Source: Aestuariivirga sp. (GTDB lineage Bacteria > Pseudomonadota > Alphaproteobacteria > Rhizobiales > Aestuariivirgaceae). From it: a stretch of DNA of 64,000 nucleotides. The stretch covers positions 1-64,000 of the forward strand of contig JAUXUN010000036.1 of assembly GCA_030680855.1 (NCBI GenBank), read 5' to 3'. The notes below the pieces were generated by a model. It saw only the letters and a list, made by a program, of their open reading frames with translations. It made no database searches and was not told the origin of the DNA. Shown in pieces: positions 7,499 through 17,267 of this stretch (the first letter of the stretch is position 1; each line of letters opens with the position of its first letter). The position numbers and the translations under genes were made by a program.

Positions 7499-7549
7499 TC
7501 TCTGGCCTACAACATCATATTCAATTTATAGAAAGCTTTATTTAGAAGA

Positions 7550-8593
7550 ATGCCTGCACTCACCACACAACCGCTCATGAACGTATTGACGGGGCGTAAA
7601 CCGGAGCGAAGACCAGTCTGGTTCATGCGTCAGGCTGGCCGTTATCTGCCAGAGTATCGCAAGGTCAGAGAACAAGCTGGTTCTTTTTTGGAGTTGTGTT
7701 ATTCGTCCCAACTTGCGGCAGAAGTGACATTGCAGCCTTTGCGGCGTTATGATCTCGATGCGGCGATCATCTTTGCTGATATATTGGTTGTCCCACATGC
7801 CATGGGAAATGGCCTGTCGTTTGTTGAAGGCGAAGGACCGAAGTTGGAGACTGTGAGAAGCAGTTCTGATTTAACTCGGTTAAAGCCTGGATTGAAGTCC
7901 AAACAGTTTGAAAGCGTTGCCGAATCGGTAAACAGGGTTCGCCGCGACCTAGACTCTTCCATTTCTTTGATAGGATTCTGCGGAGCGCCCTGGACTGTGG
8001 CAAGTTATATGGTCGAAGGCGGAAGTTCCGACCGCGAGCTTGCGAGGAAATTTGCCTATCAACGTGAAGATTGGTTCAGGGAGTTGCTTTCCCGCCTGGT
8101 CGAAAACTCAATAGAGTACTTGTGCCTTCAGATTGAGGCCGGGGCTGATGTTGTGCAGATATTTGATTCCTGGGCCGGCGAATTGCCGGGTGACTTGCTG
8201 ACAGAGTATTGCATCGAACCTATCCAGGAGATTGTTGCTGGGGTCAGGTCGAGGTTTCCTGCTGTTCCCATTATCGTTTTTGCCAAAGGCGCTGGGCATC
8301 GGCATAGGAATATCTATTTAAAAACCAAATGTCAGGCGATTGGGGTTGAGGCTGAATGCCCGCTCGAATTTCTGCAGTCCATTTTGCCGGCAGGTGCGGT
8401 GATCCAGGGAAATCTCGATCCGCTATTATTGCTTTGCGACGAGGCTGTGGTGCGCAAGGAAACGCTGAAACTGGTGAGCGGAATTCCGAGAGATCGCCAT
8501 ATCTTCAACCTTGGTCATGGAATTAAACAGCAAACGAATCCAGACATCCTAACAACTGTTATTGAGACAATTCGGGACCATGACCATGGCTGA
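7550..8593 (+). CDS. hemE: Uroporphyrinogen decarboxylase
   Basis: HemE removes four carboxyl groups from uroporphyrinogen III to give coproporphyrinogen III in haem synthesis; it is a cytoplasmic enzyme that needs no cofactor. The signature RRPVWFMRQAGRYLPEYR lies near residues 20-37, and GFCGAPWTVASYMVEGG near 144. QIFDSWAG and VFAKGAG follow in the C-terminal half. Length is 347 residues, as in the family. It is the first gene on the right side of the proposed origin, as in Caulobacter. The stop overlaps the hemJ start. Confidence 0.96.
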   Translation: MPALTTQPLMNVLTGRKPERRPVWFMRQAGRYLPEYRKVREQAGSFLELCYSSQLAAEVTLQPLRRYDLDAAIIFADILVVPHAMGNGLSFVEGEGPKLETVRSSSDLTRLKPGLKSKQFESVAESVNRVRRDLDSSISLIGFCGAPWTVASYMVEGGSSDRELARKFAYQREDWFRELLSRLVENSIEYLCLQIEAGADVVQIFDSWAGELPGDLLTEYCIEPIQEIVAGVRSRFPAVPIIVFAKGAGHRHRNIYLKTKCQAIGVEAECPLEFLQSILPAGAVIQGNLDPLLLLCDEAVVRKETLKLVSGIPRDRHIFNLGHGIKQQTNPDILTTVIETIRDHDHG

Positions 8594-9023
8594 GTGGTTT
8601 CTATGGCTGAAAGTCATCCATATTGTTTCGGTCGTCGCCTGGATGGCGGGGTTGTTTTATCTGCCGCGGCTGTTAGTTTATCACCGCGATGTCTCTCCGG
8701 GCAGCGAAGCCAGCGACCTGTTCAAAGTGATGGAGCGCCGTCTGATAGTGGCGATTATGAGGCCCGCCGCGGCAGCGAGCCTGTTATCGGGCGTTTTGCT
8801 TTTCATTGCGGGCGGATTTGAACTCTTGCAGGTTTGGGTGCTTGGCAAATTGGCAGCGGTTCTTCTCCTGTGTGTGTACCATGGCGCGCTTGAGGGCTAT
8901 CTCCGGCGGTTTGCCCGCGACGAACGGGTGAGGAATGCCCGTTTTTTCCGCATTCTCAATGAAGTTCCAACCCTGCTGCTGATCATTATCGTTGTATTTA
9001 TCGTGATTAAACCATTCCAATAA
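8586..9023 (+). CDS. hemJ: Protoporphyrinogen IX oxidase HemJ
   Basis: A 145-residue integral membrane protein of the HemJ (UPF0093) family, which oxidises protoporphyrinogen IX to protoporphyrin IX in bacteria without HemG or HemY. It begins MAEWFLWLKVIHIVSVVAWMAG with the conserved histidine of the first membrane segment, followed by FYLPRLLVYH. Four hydrophobic segments can be seen. Two in-frame ATGs, 8580 and 8586, both overlap the end of hemE; I prefer 8586, with GGGA at suitable distance. Position directly after hemE fits haem synthesis. Confidence 0.9.
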   Translation: MAEWFLWLKVIHIVSVVAWMAGLFYLPRLLVYHRDVSPGSEASDLFKVMERRLIVAIMRPAAAASLLSGVLLFIAGGFELLQVWVLGKLAAVLLLCVYHGALEGYLRRFARDERVRNARFFRILNEVPTLLLIIIVVFIVIKPFQ

Positions 9024-9168
9024 TTTCTGTTGGTTCATTCCCGGAAGTTTGTTATAGAGGCAGCGAACAAAGGGATATTCGTCCCATTTGCTTTCCCCGC
9101 CTCCAATTACCCGATCTGCCCTGGCGCTTCGTGGTTCATTTCTCACCCTAATGTACTGATCTCAAAAC

Positions 9169-10452
9169 ATGACAAATATAGCCGAATTGAAGGATATCAA
9201 GCTTAAGGACCTTAAGCGGAAAACGCCTGCTGAGCTGGTGACCCTGGCGGAGGAGCTCGAGGTTGAAAATGCCAGCGCGCTGCGCAAGCAGGAGCTGATG
9301 TTTGCAATCCTGAAAAACCTTGCGGTGCGCGATGTCGAAATCATCGGCGAAGGCGTTGTCGAGGTTCTGCAGGATGGCTTTGGCTTCCTGCGCTCATCGG
9401 ATGCAAATTACCTGGCTGGCCCCGACGATATTTATGTGAGCCCGAGCCAGATCAGAAAATTCACGCTGCGGACTGGCGATACGGTTGAAGGGCAGATCCG
9501 CAGTCCCAAGGATGGAGAGCGCTATTTTGCTTTGGTGAAAGTGAATACCATCAATTTTGAAGACCCGGAGAAAACCAAACACAAGGTCCATTTCGACAAC
9601 CTTACGCCGCTTTATCCGGATCAGCGCCTGGAAATGGAAATTCCGGATCCGACGCGGAAAGATTTTTCGGCCCGCGTGATTGATATCGTATCCCCTCTCG
9701 GCAAGGGCCAGCGCGGCCTGATTGTGGCGCCGCCACGGACCGGCAAGACAGTTCTGCTGCAGAACATCGCCCATGCGATTGCAACAAATCATCCGGAATG
9801 TTTTTTGATTGTGCTGTTGATCGACGAGCGGCCGGAGGAAGTCACCGACATGCAGCGCTCGGTCAAGGGCGAAGTTGTCAGTTCCACCTTTGATGAGCCG
9901 GCCACACGGCACGTTCAGGTTGCCGAGATGGTCATTGAGAAGGCCAAGCGCCTTGTCGAACATGGCCGGGATGTCATCATCCTGCTGGATTCAATTACAC
10001 GTTTGGGAAGAGCCTACAACACGGTTGTTCCCTCTTCCGGTAAGGTACTGACAGGCGGCGTGGATGCCAACGCCTTGCAACGGCCTAAGCGGTTCTTCGG
10101 CGCGGCGCGCAATATTGAGGAAGGTGGATCGCTGACGATTATTGCGACAGCGCTCATCGACACAGGCAGCCGCATGGACGAAGTCATTTTCGAAGAGTTC
10201 AAGGGAACCGGCAACTCGGAAATCATTCTGGACCGCAAGGTTGCGGACAAACGCGTGTTCCCGGCGATCGACATTCTGCGCTCGGGAACGCGCAAGGAGG
10301 AATTGCTGGTCAAGGCGGATCTCCTCAAGAAGACCTATGTTCTGCGCCGAATTCTCAATCCTATGGGAACGATTGATGCAATCGAATTCCTCTTGGATAA
10401 GCTTCGCCAGACAAAGTCCAACAGCGATTTCTTCGACTCCATGAACGCTTAG
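9169..10452 (+). CDS. rho: Transcription termination factor Rho
   Basis: Rho is a hexameric RNA-dependent ATPase that ends transcription at unstructured C-rich RNA. Domains in order: the N-terminal Rho_N helices (about 1-50), a cold-shock-like RNA-binding fold (about 55-130, with DGFGFLRSS), and the ATPase. Walker A APPRTGKT is near residue 187 and Walker B VIILLDS near 268. The Q-loop and R-loop regions [18 protein letters not shown] and the C-terminal LLVKADLL block are intact. Length is 427 residues. It has its own 145-base upstream region, in which I see no clear regulatory element. Confidence 0.97.
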   Translation: MTNIAELKDIKLKDLKRKTPAELVTLAEELEVENASALRKQELMFAILKNLAVRDVEIIGEGVVEVLQDGFGFLRSSDANYLAGPDDIYVSPSQIRKFTLRTGDTVEGQIRSPKDGERYFALVKVNTINFEDPEKTKHKVHFDNLTPLYPDQRLEMEIPDPTRKDFSARVIDIVSPLGKGQRGLIVAPPRTGKTVLLQNIAHAIATNHPECFLIVLLIDERPEEVTDMQRSVKGEVVSSTFDEPATRHVQVAEMVIEKAKRLVEHGRDVIILLDSITRLGRAYNTVVPSSGKVLTGGVDANALQRPKRFFGAARNIEEGGSLTIIATALIDTGSRMDEVIFEEFKGTGNSEIILDRKVADKRVFPAIDILRSGTRKEELLVKADLLKKTYVLRRILNPMGTIDAIEFLLDKLRQTKSNSDFFDSMNA

Positions 10453-12485
10453 GCTTGGTTCGCAATTCCCAATAGGCGCAGCGCGGACAGGGTTTCAGCC
10501 TCATTTGTTGCGGGGTTTGCGCAGGTCGCGCCGCGGCAGACATAAAGCGTGGGCTTGCTTCTGTTTGCGGTTTTTCCATAGGCCGGATGATTTGCGGGCA
10601 GGCTCGAATTTGCTCCTGTTACATGGATCGTTGCGTCCAATCCGGTGTGTTTGAGCGCCAGCAGCAGCATTTCATTCCGCGCAGGACTTGCGTCGTTGGT
10701 CAGTACGAGCTGGATCGTATCTTGTAGCGAAAGCGCATTTTTCAACAGGCCTGGCGCTGCAAAGGGATTGGATTTCGCTGCAGACGTGAAAACATCGGAT
10801 ATTTTTTCGGCTTTTGTTTTGAATTTTTCATTTCCAGTCAGATGATAGAGTGTGTTGTAGTTCTTGATCATGACGGAATTGGCGTTAGGGGTTGCATCAT
10901 CCTCAATGGTGCGGCTTTTGATGGGCAGTGTCGTGTGTTTCTGCGAGGCGTGATAGAGGCCCCCTTCGGCGGCGTCCCAATGATTGTCTTCGAGTGCTCC
11001 GGTGAGTTCCTGCGCTTTGGTGATATATGCGGCGTCACCGGTCAGGGCATGAAGCGCAAGAGCAGCGGCGATAAGGTTTGCATAGTCGTCGTCGGTGCCT
11101 TCATGGCTTGTGCTGCCGGCGCGGTGGCTATGTAATAGCCTATTGTCTTTCCAGAACAGGTTCAAAGCCTCGGAGAAAGCCTGTGTCGCAGAATCGGCCC
11201 AAGCCTTTTTGCCAAACACCAATGACGCTTCGGCTAGAGCGGTGATGAAGAGGCCGTTCCAGTCGGCGAGGACTTTGTCATCATGCTGCGGCGGGATTCG
11301 TTTGCTGCGCGCTGTCCGTAGTTTTGCGCGGGCGCTTGCCAGGACTTTTTCATTCTCTGGTGTGTCAGGCGTCTGGTCATGGGTCCGGTTTAGAATGGTG
11401 CGGCCTTCCCAGTTTCCAGATGGCGTAACGTCGTAGGCTACCTGGAAGATTTCAAACTCACCCGGCGTCAGCAGCTTTTCAATTTCGGCCAGGCTCCAGA
11501 CATAATACTTGCCTTCTTCGCCCTCTGAATCCGCATCATAGCTGGAGGTAAAGCAACCGCTTTCACTTGTCATTTCACGCAGGACAAATTCAACGGTGTG
11601 TTCAATGCGCGTGGCGTAAAGCAGGCTTTCGGTTTTGAGCCAGGCCCGGGTGAGCAGGCTCACATACTGGGCGTTGTCGTAGAGCATTTTTTCGAAATGC
11701 GGCGCCAGCCATTTATGATCGGTTGAGTAGCGCGCGATGCCGCCGGCCAGATGGTCATAGATCCCGCCATTGCTGATTTGGGTGAGTGTGGTGAGCACCG
11801 CATCGCGGGCTTTCTCATTCTGGCTGCGCAAATAGACTTCCCATAGAAAAGTGAAGATAGGGCCTTGCGGGAATTTGGGTGCGCCCTTGAGGCCACCGTA
11901 CTGGGGGTCGGTGGCGTTGATGATGACATCGGCTGCCTGATAGATTTCGCTGGTGGAAAGCCGGTCTGGGCTCGCCACATATCGCGGATGCTGCAGGGCG
12001 GCCGAGATGGCTTCGGCGTTTTGCGTGACCTTGTTTCGCTCCTGCTGCCAGATGCGGGAAATCTCAGTCAGGACGTGCCGGAAGCTTGGCCGTCCGTATT
12101 TGTTCTCTGGTGGAAAATATGTGCCGCCCCAGAAGGGTAGCGCATCGGGCGTCAGAAACATGGTGAGAGGCCAGCCACCCTGTTCGCCCAGGCTGTGAAG
12201 GGCCGCCATGTAGATACGGTCGATATCAGGGCGCTCCTCGCGATCGACCTTTATGTTGATGAAATTCTGGTTCATAAGACCGGCGGTGACAGGATCCTCG
12301 AAACTTTCGTGGGCCATGACATGGCACCAGTGGCAGGCGGCGTAGCCAACCGAGAGAAGAATGGGCTGGTCGCGGTCCCTGGCCTCCTGAAGCGCCTGTT
12401 CACTCCATCCCATCCAGTGTACTGGATTATCCTTGTGTTGAAGGAGATAGGGGCTGGTTTCCAGACTGAGCCGGTTATGTGACAT
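10449..12485 (-). CDS. DUF255 thioredoxin-domain protein (YyaL/SSP411 family)
   Basis: A large protein of about 678 residues. The N-terminal thioredoxin-like domain carries [19 protein letters not shown], with the CHWC pair. The remainder resembles a six-hairpin glycosidase fold ([43 protein letters not shown]). The cellular role is not established; human SPATA20 is a homologue. I start at the ATG at 12485, since the upstream 13 codons do not fit. It is convergent with rho, whose stop overlaps by four bases, and divergent from mnmE with only 20 bases between the starts. Confidence 0.9.
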   Translation of the reverse strand: MSHNRLSLETSPYLLQHKDNPVHWMGWSEQALQEARDRDQPILLSVGYAACHWCHVMAHESFEDPVTAGLMNQNFINIKVDREERPDIDRIYMAALHSLGEQGGWPLTMFLTPDALPFWGGTYFPPENKYGRPSFRHVLTEISRIWQQERNKVTQNAEAISAALQHPRYVASPDRLSTSEIYQAADVIINATDPQYGGLKGAPKFPQGPIFTFLWEVYLRSQNEKARDAVLTTLTQISNGGIYDHLAGGIARYSTDHKWLAPHFEKMLYDNAQYVSLLTRAWLKTESLLYATRIEHTVEFVLREMTSESGCFTSSYDADSEGEEGKYYVWSLAEIEKLLTPGEFEIFQVAYDVTPSGNWEGRTILNRTHDQTPDTPENEKVLASARAKLRTARSKRIPPQHDDKVLADWNGLFITALAEASLVFGKKAWADSATQAFSEALNLFWKDNRLLHSHRAGSTSHEGTDDDYANLIAAALALHALTGDAAYITKAQELTGALEDNHWDAAEGGLYHASQKHTTLPIKSRTIEDDATPNANSVMIKNYNTLYHLTGNEKFKTKAEKISDVFTSAAKSNPFAAPGLLKNALSLQDTIQLVLTNDASPARNEMLLLALKHTGLDATIHVTGANSSLPANHPAYGKTANRSKPTLYVCRGATCANPATNEAETLSALRLLGIANQA

Positions 12486-12505
12486 GGTATCGATTCGAAT
12501 CCGAA

Positions 12506-13819
12506 ATGAATAATTCTGACACAATTTTTGCGGTTTCCAGCGGCTCCGGTATGGCCGGAATTGCCGTTATCCGTATGTCCGGCGTCAAGGCCGGAAGTGT
12601 GCTTGCTTCCGTTGCCGGTTCCCTACCCTTACCGCGGCGGGCCAGTGTGCGGCAACTGCGGCGTCCTCAATCCCGGGAGATTATTGACCAAGGGCTCATC
12701 CTTTGGATGCCCGGCCCCTTGAGTGCGACCGGTGAAGACGTGGCAGAATTTCATGTGCATGGTAGTGCTGCGGTGATTGATGCGATGTTTGAGGTCCTAC
12801 GCGCGGTCGCTGGGGTAAGACTGGCCGAGCCCGGGGAGTTTACGCGCAGGGCCTTTGTCAATGACCGGGTGGATCTGGTCGAGGCGGAAGGACTTGCCGA
12901 CCTGCTCCAGGCCCGCACTGAAGCGCAGCGGCGTATGGCCATGCACCACATGCTTGGCCATGCCAGTTCGCAATATGAGGCCTGGCGGACGGAATTGATT
13001 TCGCTGCTGGCGCGGGCTGAAGCAGCCATTGATTTTGTGGAAGAGGATGGCGTGGCGGCGGCGGCGCTGACTGATGTCAGGCCGAAGACTCTTGATCTGG
13101 TAGCACGTCTCAGTAGGGCTGCGGCAGACGCGGATCGTGCGGGCGCACTTCGCTCAGGCATCAAGGTTGTTTTTGCCGGCGCGCCGAATGTCGGGAAATC
13201 CACCTTGCTGAATCTGGTCGCGGCCCGGGAAGCCGCCATTGTTTCGTCGCGCCCCGGCACTACCCGGGATGTCATTGAGGTCCCCATCGTTCTTGGCGGC
13301 ATTCCCGTCATCCTGACGGACACGGCAGGCCTTCGTGCAGAGGCCGGCGACGAGGTCGAAGTCATCGGCATGGAGCGCGCCAGGTCGGAAGTCTCCGCTG
13401 CCGATATTGTTGTGTGGGTGACCTCGGCTGACGTGGCCGAGGATATTGAAAATGCGGTAGTGCCGGCGCTTAAAGTTTTGAACAAGTCGGACCTACCGGG
13501 TGATGCCCAGGGAATGGACCTGAAAGTATCCGCCAAGACCGGAGAAGGCATCGCAGACCTCATTCTCAATCTGGAGAAACTGGTGAAAGTGCGCTTTGGC
13601 GGCATGGAGCAGGCCTCGGTCATCCGCACACGCCACAAGGATGCTGTGGAAGAATCGATTCGGTTCCTCAATGATTCCCTTCTGCATGATGCCGGGCATA
13701 TCGAGCTTGCCGCGGAATGCTTGCGCAGGGCCTGTTTCAGCCTCGGGCGGGTCACGGGGCGGGTCGATGTCGAGGATCTGCTGGGGAATATTTTCAGCGA
13801 ATTCTGCATCGGCAAATAA
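12506..13819 (+). CDS. mnmE: tRNA modification GTPase MnmE
   Basis: MnmE works with MnmG to install the carboxymethylaminomethyl group at the wobble U34 of certain tRNAs. The N-terminal tetrahydrofolate-binding domain (about 1-115, starting MNNSDTIFAVSSGSGMAGIAVIR) is followed by helices that enclose the G domain: G1 GAPNVGKST near residue 224, G3 DTAGLR, G4 NKSD. The C-terminal CIGK box with the catalytic cysteine is intact. The start MNNSD at 12506 matches the family; an upstream ATG at 12479 would add nine residues. Its neighbour mnmG follows after a parS-like site. Confidence 0.96.
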   Translation: MNNSDTIFAVSSGSGMAGIAVIRMSGVKAGSVLASVAGSLPLPRRASVRQLRRPQSREIIDQGLILWMPGPLSATGEDVAEFHVHGSAAVIDAMFEVLRAVAGVRLAEPGEFTRRAFVNDRVDLVEAEGLADLLQARTEAQRRMAMHHMLGHASSQYEAWRTELISLLARAEAAIDFVEEDGVAAAALTDVRPKTLDLVARLSRAAADADRAGALRSGIKVVFAGAPNVGKSTLLNLVAAREAAIVSSRPGTTRDVIEVPIVLGGIPVILTDTAGLRAEAGDEVEVIGMERARSEVSAADIVVWVTSADVAEDIENAVVPALKVLNKSDLPGDAQGMDLKVSAKTGEGIADLILNLEKLVKVRFGGMEQASVIRTRHKDAVEESIRFLNDSLLHDAGHIELAAECLRRACFSLGRVTGRVDVEDLLGNIFSEFCIGK

Positions 13820-13821
13820 GC

Positions 13822-13837
13822 TGTTTCACGTGAAACT
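13822..13837. promoter_or_regulatory. parS: parS-like centromere site 1
   Basis: TGTTTCACGTGAAACT lies between mnmE and mnmG. It contains the perfect palindrome GTTTCACGTGAAAC at its core and matches the conserved ParB-binding parS sequence at 15 of 16 positions. It lies 6.5 kb from the proposed origin and 3.4 kb from parB. ParB would load here and spread as a CTP-dependent clamp. Confidence 0.85.
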
Positions 13838-13882
13838 TGTTTCGGCTTTGACCATTGATCGGGCTTGGACTAGAGAACCGCC

Positions 13883-15748
13883 ATGAGCAGGAAGTATGAT
13901 GTCATTGTCATCGGCGGCGGCCATGCGGGCGTAGAAGCCGCAGCGGCTTCGGCGCGGCTTGGGGCGAACACGGCTCTTGTCACCCACAAGTTTTCAACCA
14001 TCGGCGAGATGTCGTGCAATCCTGCCATTGGGGGCTTGGGCAAGGGACATCTGGTGCGCGAGATCGATGCGCTTGACGGTCTGATGGGCCGGGTTGCCGA
14101 TCGCGCCGGAATTCAGTTCCGCCTGCTCAATCGTTCCAAGGGGCCTGCGGTGCGGGGTCCCCGCGCCCAGGCAGACCGCAAGCTTTACCGCGTAGTGATG
14201 CAAGACGAAATTCGCAGTCAAAATAATCTGAGTGTTGTTGAAGCGGCCGTGTGCGGATTCGTGCTTGAGCAAGATCGGGTCGTTGGTGTCGCGACCGAAG
14301 CTGGAGAAGAACTGCTGGCCGGTGCTGTTGTTCTCACGACGGGAACATTCCTGGCCGGGCTCATTCACATCGGCGAGAAAAAGATTCCAGCGGGCCGTGT
14401 GGGTGAACCGCCGGCCCATGGCATCTCGCAGCAGCTGCGATCCACGGGCTTGCAACTGGGGCGCCTGAAAACCGGCACGCCCGCGAGGCTTGACGGCCGT
14501 ACCATCAATTGGAACGTGCTTCAGGAGCAAAAGGGAGATGAAGTTCCGTCGCCATTCTCCACGCTCACGAATTCAATCACAACGCCGCAGGTCTCGTGCT
14601 TCATCACCCAAACGACGGCCCGGACCCATGAGCTGATCGCCAACAACATCCACCGCTCGCCGCTTTATTCCGGACAGATCGAAGGAACGGGGCCGCGCTA
14701 CTGCCCCTCCATCGAGGACAAGATTCACCGCTTCAAGGACAAGTTTTCGCATCAAATTTTCTTGGAGCCGGAAGGGCTGGATGATGACACGGTTTATCCC
14801 AACGGCATTTCGACTTCCCTGCCGGAAGATGTTCAGGAGCAATTTATCCGCACGATTCCCGGGCTGGAGAATGTTGCGATCCTGCGGCCTGGGTATGCCA
14901 TTGAGTATGACTATGTTGACCCCCGTGAACTGACCAGCGGGCTGGAAGTCAAAGCTATGCCCGGCCTGTTTCTGGCGGGCCAGATCAACGGTACGACCGG
15001 GTATGAGGAGGCCGCTGCCCAGGGCCTGATCGCGGGGTTGAACGCAGCGCGCAAAGTGGGTGGCCAGATTGAGATCAGCTTTGACCGGGCCGAGGGCTAT
15101 CTCGGCGTGATGGTCGATGACCTGGTGCTTCGCGGGGTGACCGAGCCCTACCGCATGTTCACCTCGCGGGCCGAATACCGGCTTTCGCTCCGGGCAGACA
15201 ATGCCGATCAAAGGCTGACGCCCAAGGGCATCTCCCTGGGTCTCGTTGGCGCCCGTCGCCAGGAACATTTTGCCGCGCGTATGAACGTCCTGAACGCGGC
15301 GCGGTCATTGGCGGAGCACTTGGGTATGACTTCGGCCACCGCCGCCAAGCTCGGCCTTAAGGTCAATCAGGATGGTCAGCGGCGCTCGGCGCTCGATCTC
15401 ATGGCCATGCCGGAAGTGGGGCTCGAACGGGTTTGCGAGATCTGGCCCGAGATCGCGGCGCTGCCTGACTTTGCCAAAGACGGGCTATTCGCGGATTCGC
15501 TTTATGCGGGATATAGCGCCCGGCAGTCGGCGGATATCTTCGCACTCCGCAAGGAGGACCAGGTCAGCCTGCCCCATGACATTGACTACATGGCCCTGCC
15601 AAGCCTTTCGATTGAGATCAGGCAGAAGCTTATGCGGGTCAAGCCCGGCACCTTGGGTCAGGCCTCGCGCATTGAAGGCATGACTCCTGCTGCCCTAGCC
15701 TGCCTGTTGGGTCACATCAAGCGCCAGAGCCTGCGCCGGAGTGCCTGA
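13883..15748 (+). CDS. mnmG: tRNA uridine-5-carboxymethylaminomethyl(34) synthase, FAD subunit
   Basis: MnmG (GidA) is the FAD- and NADH-dependent partner of MnmE in wobble-uridine modification. The FAD-binding motif [12 protein letters not shown] is at residues 8-19. The family block [23 protein letters not shown] is at about 43-65, and [16 protein letters not shown] lies near residue 368. The C-terminal helical domain that binds MnmE and tRNA is complete. Length is 621 residues. The last base of its TGA is the first base of the rsmG ATG. Confidence 0.97.
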   Translation: MSRKYDVIVIGGGHAGVEAAAASARLGANTALVTHKFSTIGEMSCNPAIGGLGKGHLVREIDALDGLMGRVADRAGIQFRLLNRSKGPAVRGPRAQADRKLYRVVMQDEIRSQNNLSVVEAAVCGFVLEQDRVVGVATEAGEELLAGAVVLTTGTFLAGLIHIGEKKIPAGRVGEPPAHGISQQLRSTGLQLGRLKTGTPARLDGRTINWNVLQEQKGDEVPSPFSTLTNSITTPQVSCFITQTTARTHELIANNIHRSPLYSGQIEGTGPRYCPSIEDKIHRFKDKFSHQIFLEPEGLDDDTVYPNGISTSLPEDVQEQFIRTIPGLENVAILRPGYAIEYDYVDPRELTSGLEVKAMPGLFLAGQINGTTGYEEAAAQGLIAGLNAARKVGGQIEISFDRAEGYLGVMVDDLVLRGVTEPYRMFTSRAEYRLSLRADNADQRLTPKGISLGLVGARRQEHFAARMNVLNAARSLAEHLGMTSATAAKLGLKVNQDGQRRSALDLMAMPEVGLERVCEIWPEIAALPDFAKDGLFADSLYAGYSARQSADIFALRKEDQVSLPHDIDYMALPSLSIEIRQKLMRVKPGTLGQASRIEGMTPAALACLLGHIKRQSLRRSA

Positions 15749-16380
15749 TGAATGCCCAGTATATTTCCAACGATGTGCTGGCGCGGCTGAATGTTTCACG
15801 TGAATCACTCCTCAAAATCGAAGCCTATGTCGATCTGCTTCTGACCTGGCAGGCCAAAATAAACCTGATCGGGCCTTCGACGGTTGAGACTGTCTGGCGG
15901 CGCCATATTCTCGATGCCCTGCAGCTCCTGCCGTTGATGCATGCCAAAACCAAAGCTGTCGCCGACCTGGGCTCAGGGGCCGGCATTCCGGGCCTTGTCT
16001 TGGCGCTGGGCGGAAATCTCAGGGCTGATCTCTATGAGAGCAATGGCAAGAAGGTTGCCTTTCTACGTGAGGCCATACGGCAGACAAAGGCCAATGCGTG
16101 GGTTCATCAAATCCGCCTGGAAACACTTGAGGAGCATTTGCCGGAACGCATACCGGATTATGTAACGGCAAGAGCCCTGGCGCCGCTTGAGAAGCTATTG
16201 CTTTGGGCGGAGCCACTGCTGAAGCGGGGAGCCATTGGCCTCTTCCATAAGGGACAAGATGTGGACAGTGAAGTTAACAAGGCTACCAAATTCTGGAAAA
16301 TGGGCGCAATCATCAGGCACGCAAGTATGACCGATTCGGACGGTACTATTCTTGAGGTAAAGGAGATTACCCGTGTTTAA
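15748..16380 (+). CDS. rsmG: 16S rRNA (guanine527-N7)-methyltransferase
   Basis: RsmG (GidB) methylates N7 of G527 in the 530 loop of 16S rRNA, using S-adenosylmethionine; loss often gives low-level streptomycin resistance. The core shows WQAKINLIGPSTVETVWRRHILDALQL and the SAM motif VADLGSGAGIPGLVLAL near residue 70. Length is 210 residues. The reading frame itself contains a second parS-like site (15792-15807), so sequence here is under two constraints. Its 3' end carries the AGGAG that serves parA, and the genes overlap by eight bases. Confidence 0.95.
   Translation: MNAQYISNDVLARLNVSRESLLKIEAYVDLLLTWQAKINLIGPSTVETVWRRHILDALQLLPLMHAKTKAVADLGSGAGIPGLVLALGGNLRADLYESNGKKVAFLREAIRQTKANAWVHQIRLETLEEHLPERIPDYVTARALAPLEKLLLWAEPLLKRGAIGLFHKGQDVDSEVNKATKFWKMGAIIRHASMTDSDGTILEVKEITRV
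15792..15807. promoter_or_regulatory. parS: parS-like centromere site 2, inside rsmG
   Basis: TGTTTCACGTGAATCA matches the parS palindrome with one changed base in the right arm. It lies in codons 15-20 of rsmG, about 2 kb after site 1. Conserved parS sites inside coding sequence near parAB are known in other bacteria. Confidence 0.7.
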
Positions 16381-17194
16381 TCAGAATCTGTCCCAAAGTC
16401 CCCGGATCCTCGCCATCGCCAACCAAAAGGGCGGGGTGGGTAAAACTACTACCGCCATCAACCTAGGAACGGCCTTGGCCGCGGTTGGCGAGACTGTCCT
16501 CATCGTTGATCTTGACCCGCAGGGAAACGCCAGCACGGGGCTTGGCATCGTGCGCGGCCCCAAGCAAAAGTCGTCCTACCATGTGCTCATTGGCGAGGCT
16601 GAACTGGACCAGGTTATTGTCGATTCAGGCATACCCCGACTCCACTGTGTGCCTTCCACAATCGATCTCCTGGGCGCCGAACTGGAGCTGGCGGATTTTG
16701 ACCGGAAGGCTTACCGGCTGGCCGACGCCATTGCCCGGCTCTCACGGCAGCAGAACAGGGCGCGCAGCTACAGCTATATTCTGGTGGATTGCCCGCCGTC
16801 GCTCAATCTCCTGACCATCAATTCACTCTCGGCGGCAGACGCCATACTGGTTCCCCTGCAGTGCGAATTTTTTGCCCTGGAAGGGCTTAGCCAGCTCCTG
16901 AAAACAGTTGAGCGGGTGAAGACAACTCTTAACCCAAAATTAACCATTCAGGGTGTTGTTCTTACAATGTTTGACCGGCGAAACAGCCTTTCCGACCAGG
17001 TGGCACAGGACGTTCGCAGTGTGCTTGGCGACAAGGTTTACCAGACAGTCATACCGCGTAATGTCCGCGTATCCGAGGCCCCCTCCTATGGGAAACCAGT
17101 CCTACTCTACGACAATATCTGCTCCGGCTCCCAGGCCTATATCAAACTCGCATCGGAGGTTATTCGCCGTGAGCGCGAACTGCGGGCGGCTTGA
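16373..17194 (+). CDS. parA: Chromosome partitioning ATPase ParA
   Basis: ParA is the nucleoid-bound ATPase that moves ParB-parS complexes and so segregates the origin. The deviant Walker A motif KGGVGKTT is at residues 19-26 with the signature lysine. VDLDPQGNAS (Walker A' region) and LVDCPPSLNLLT (Walker B) follow. Length is 273 residues. The start is GTG at 16373, set by AGGAG at 16361-16365. It overlaps rsmG by eight bases, and parB follows after 73 bases. Confidence 0.96.
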   Translation: MFNQNLSQSPRILAIANQKGGVGKTTTAINLGTALAAVGETVLIVDLDPQGNASTGLGIVRGPKQKSSYHVLIGEAELDQVIVDSGIPRLHCVPSTIDLLGAELELADFDRKAYRLADAIARLSRQQNRARSYSYILVDCPPSLNLLTINSLSAADAILVPLQCEFFALEGLSQLLKTVERVKTTLNPKLTIQGVVLTMFDRRNSLSDQVAQDVRSVLGDKVYQTVIPRNVRVSEAPSYGKPVLLYDNICSGSQAYIKLASEVIRRERELRAA

Positions 17195-17267
17195 TCGATT
17201 CACTTCCGAAACAATCGGCACTACCCTGAGCCAGGGCAGTCATACCAGTATTTGAGGGCAATGAACC

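Larger units (their letters stand above)
7195..7549. other. oriC: Putative chromosomal replication origin (oriC)
   Basis: This 355-base gap has no gene and is clearly richer in A+T than its surroundings. It holds two DnaA boxes that fit TTATNCACA exactly (7228-7236, 7344-7352), two with one mismatch (7285-7293, 7327-7335), an 11-base direct repeat (7459-7469 and 7488-7498), T-runs, and an AT-rich stretch just before hemE (about 7509-7548) that could be the unwinding site. Genes on both sides run away from it. In Caulobacter and relatives oriC lies next to hemE, and here parS-like sites and parAB follow 6-10 kb away. No CtrA site of the TTAA-N7-TTAA form was found. Confidence 0.85.

Noticed and set aside
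7195-7549. CtrA sites in the origin
   Set aside because: TTAA occurs at 7257-7260, but no second half-site at the needed spacing was found.
12751-13815. 354-residue open frame on the minus strand
   Set aside because: It is antisense to mnmE, rich in Ser/Arg/Ala as expected for a shadow of GC-rich coding sequence, and has no family likeness.
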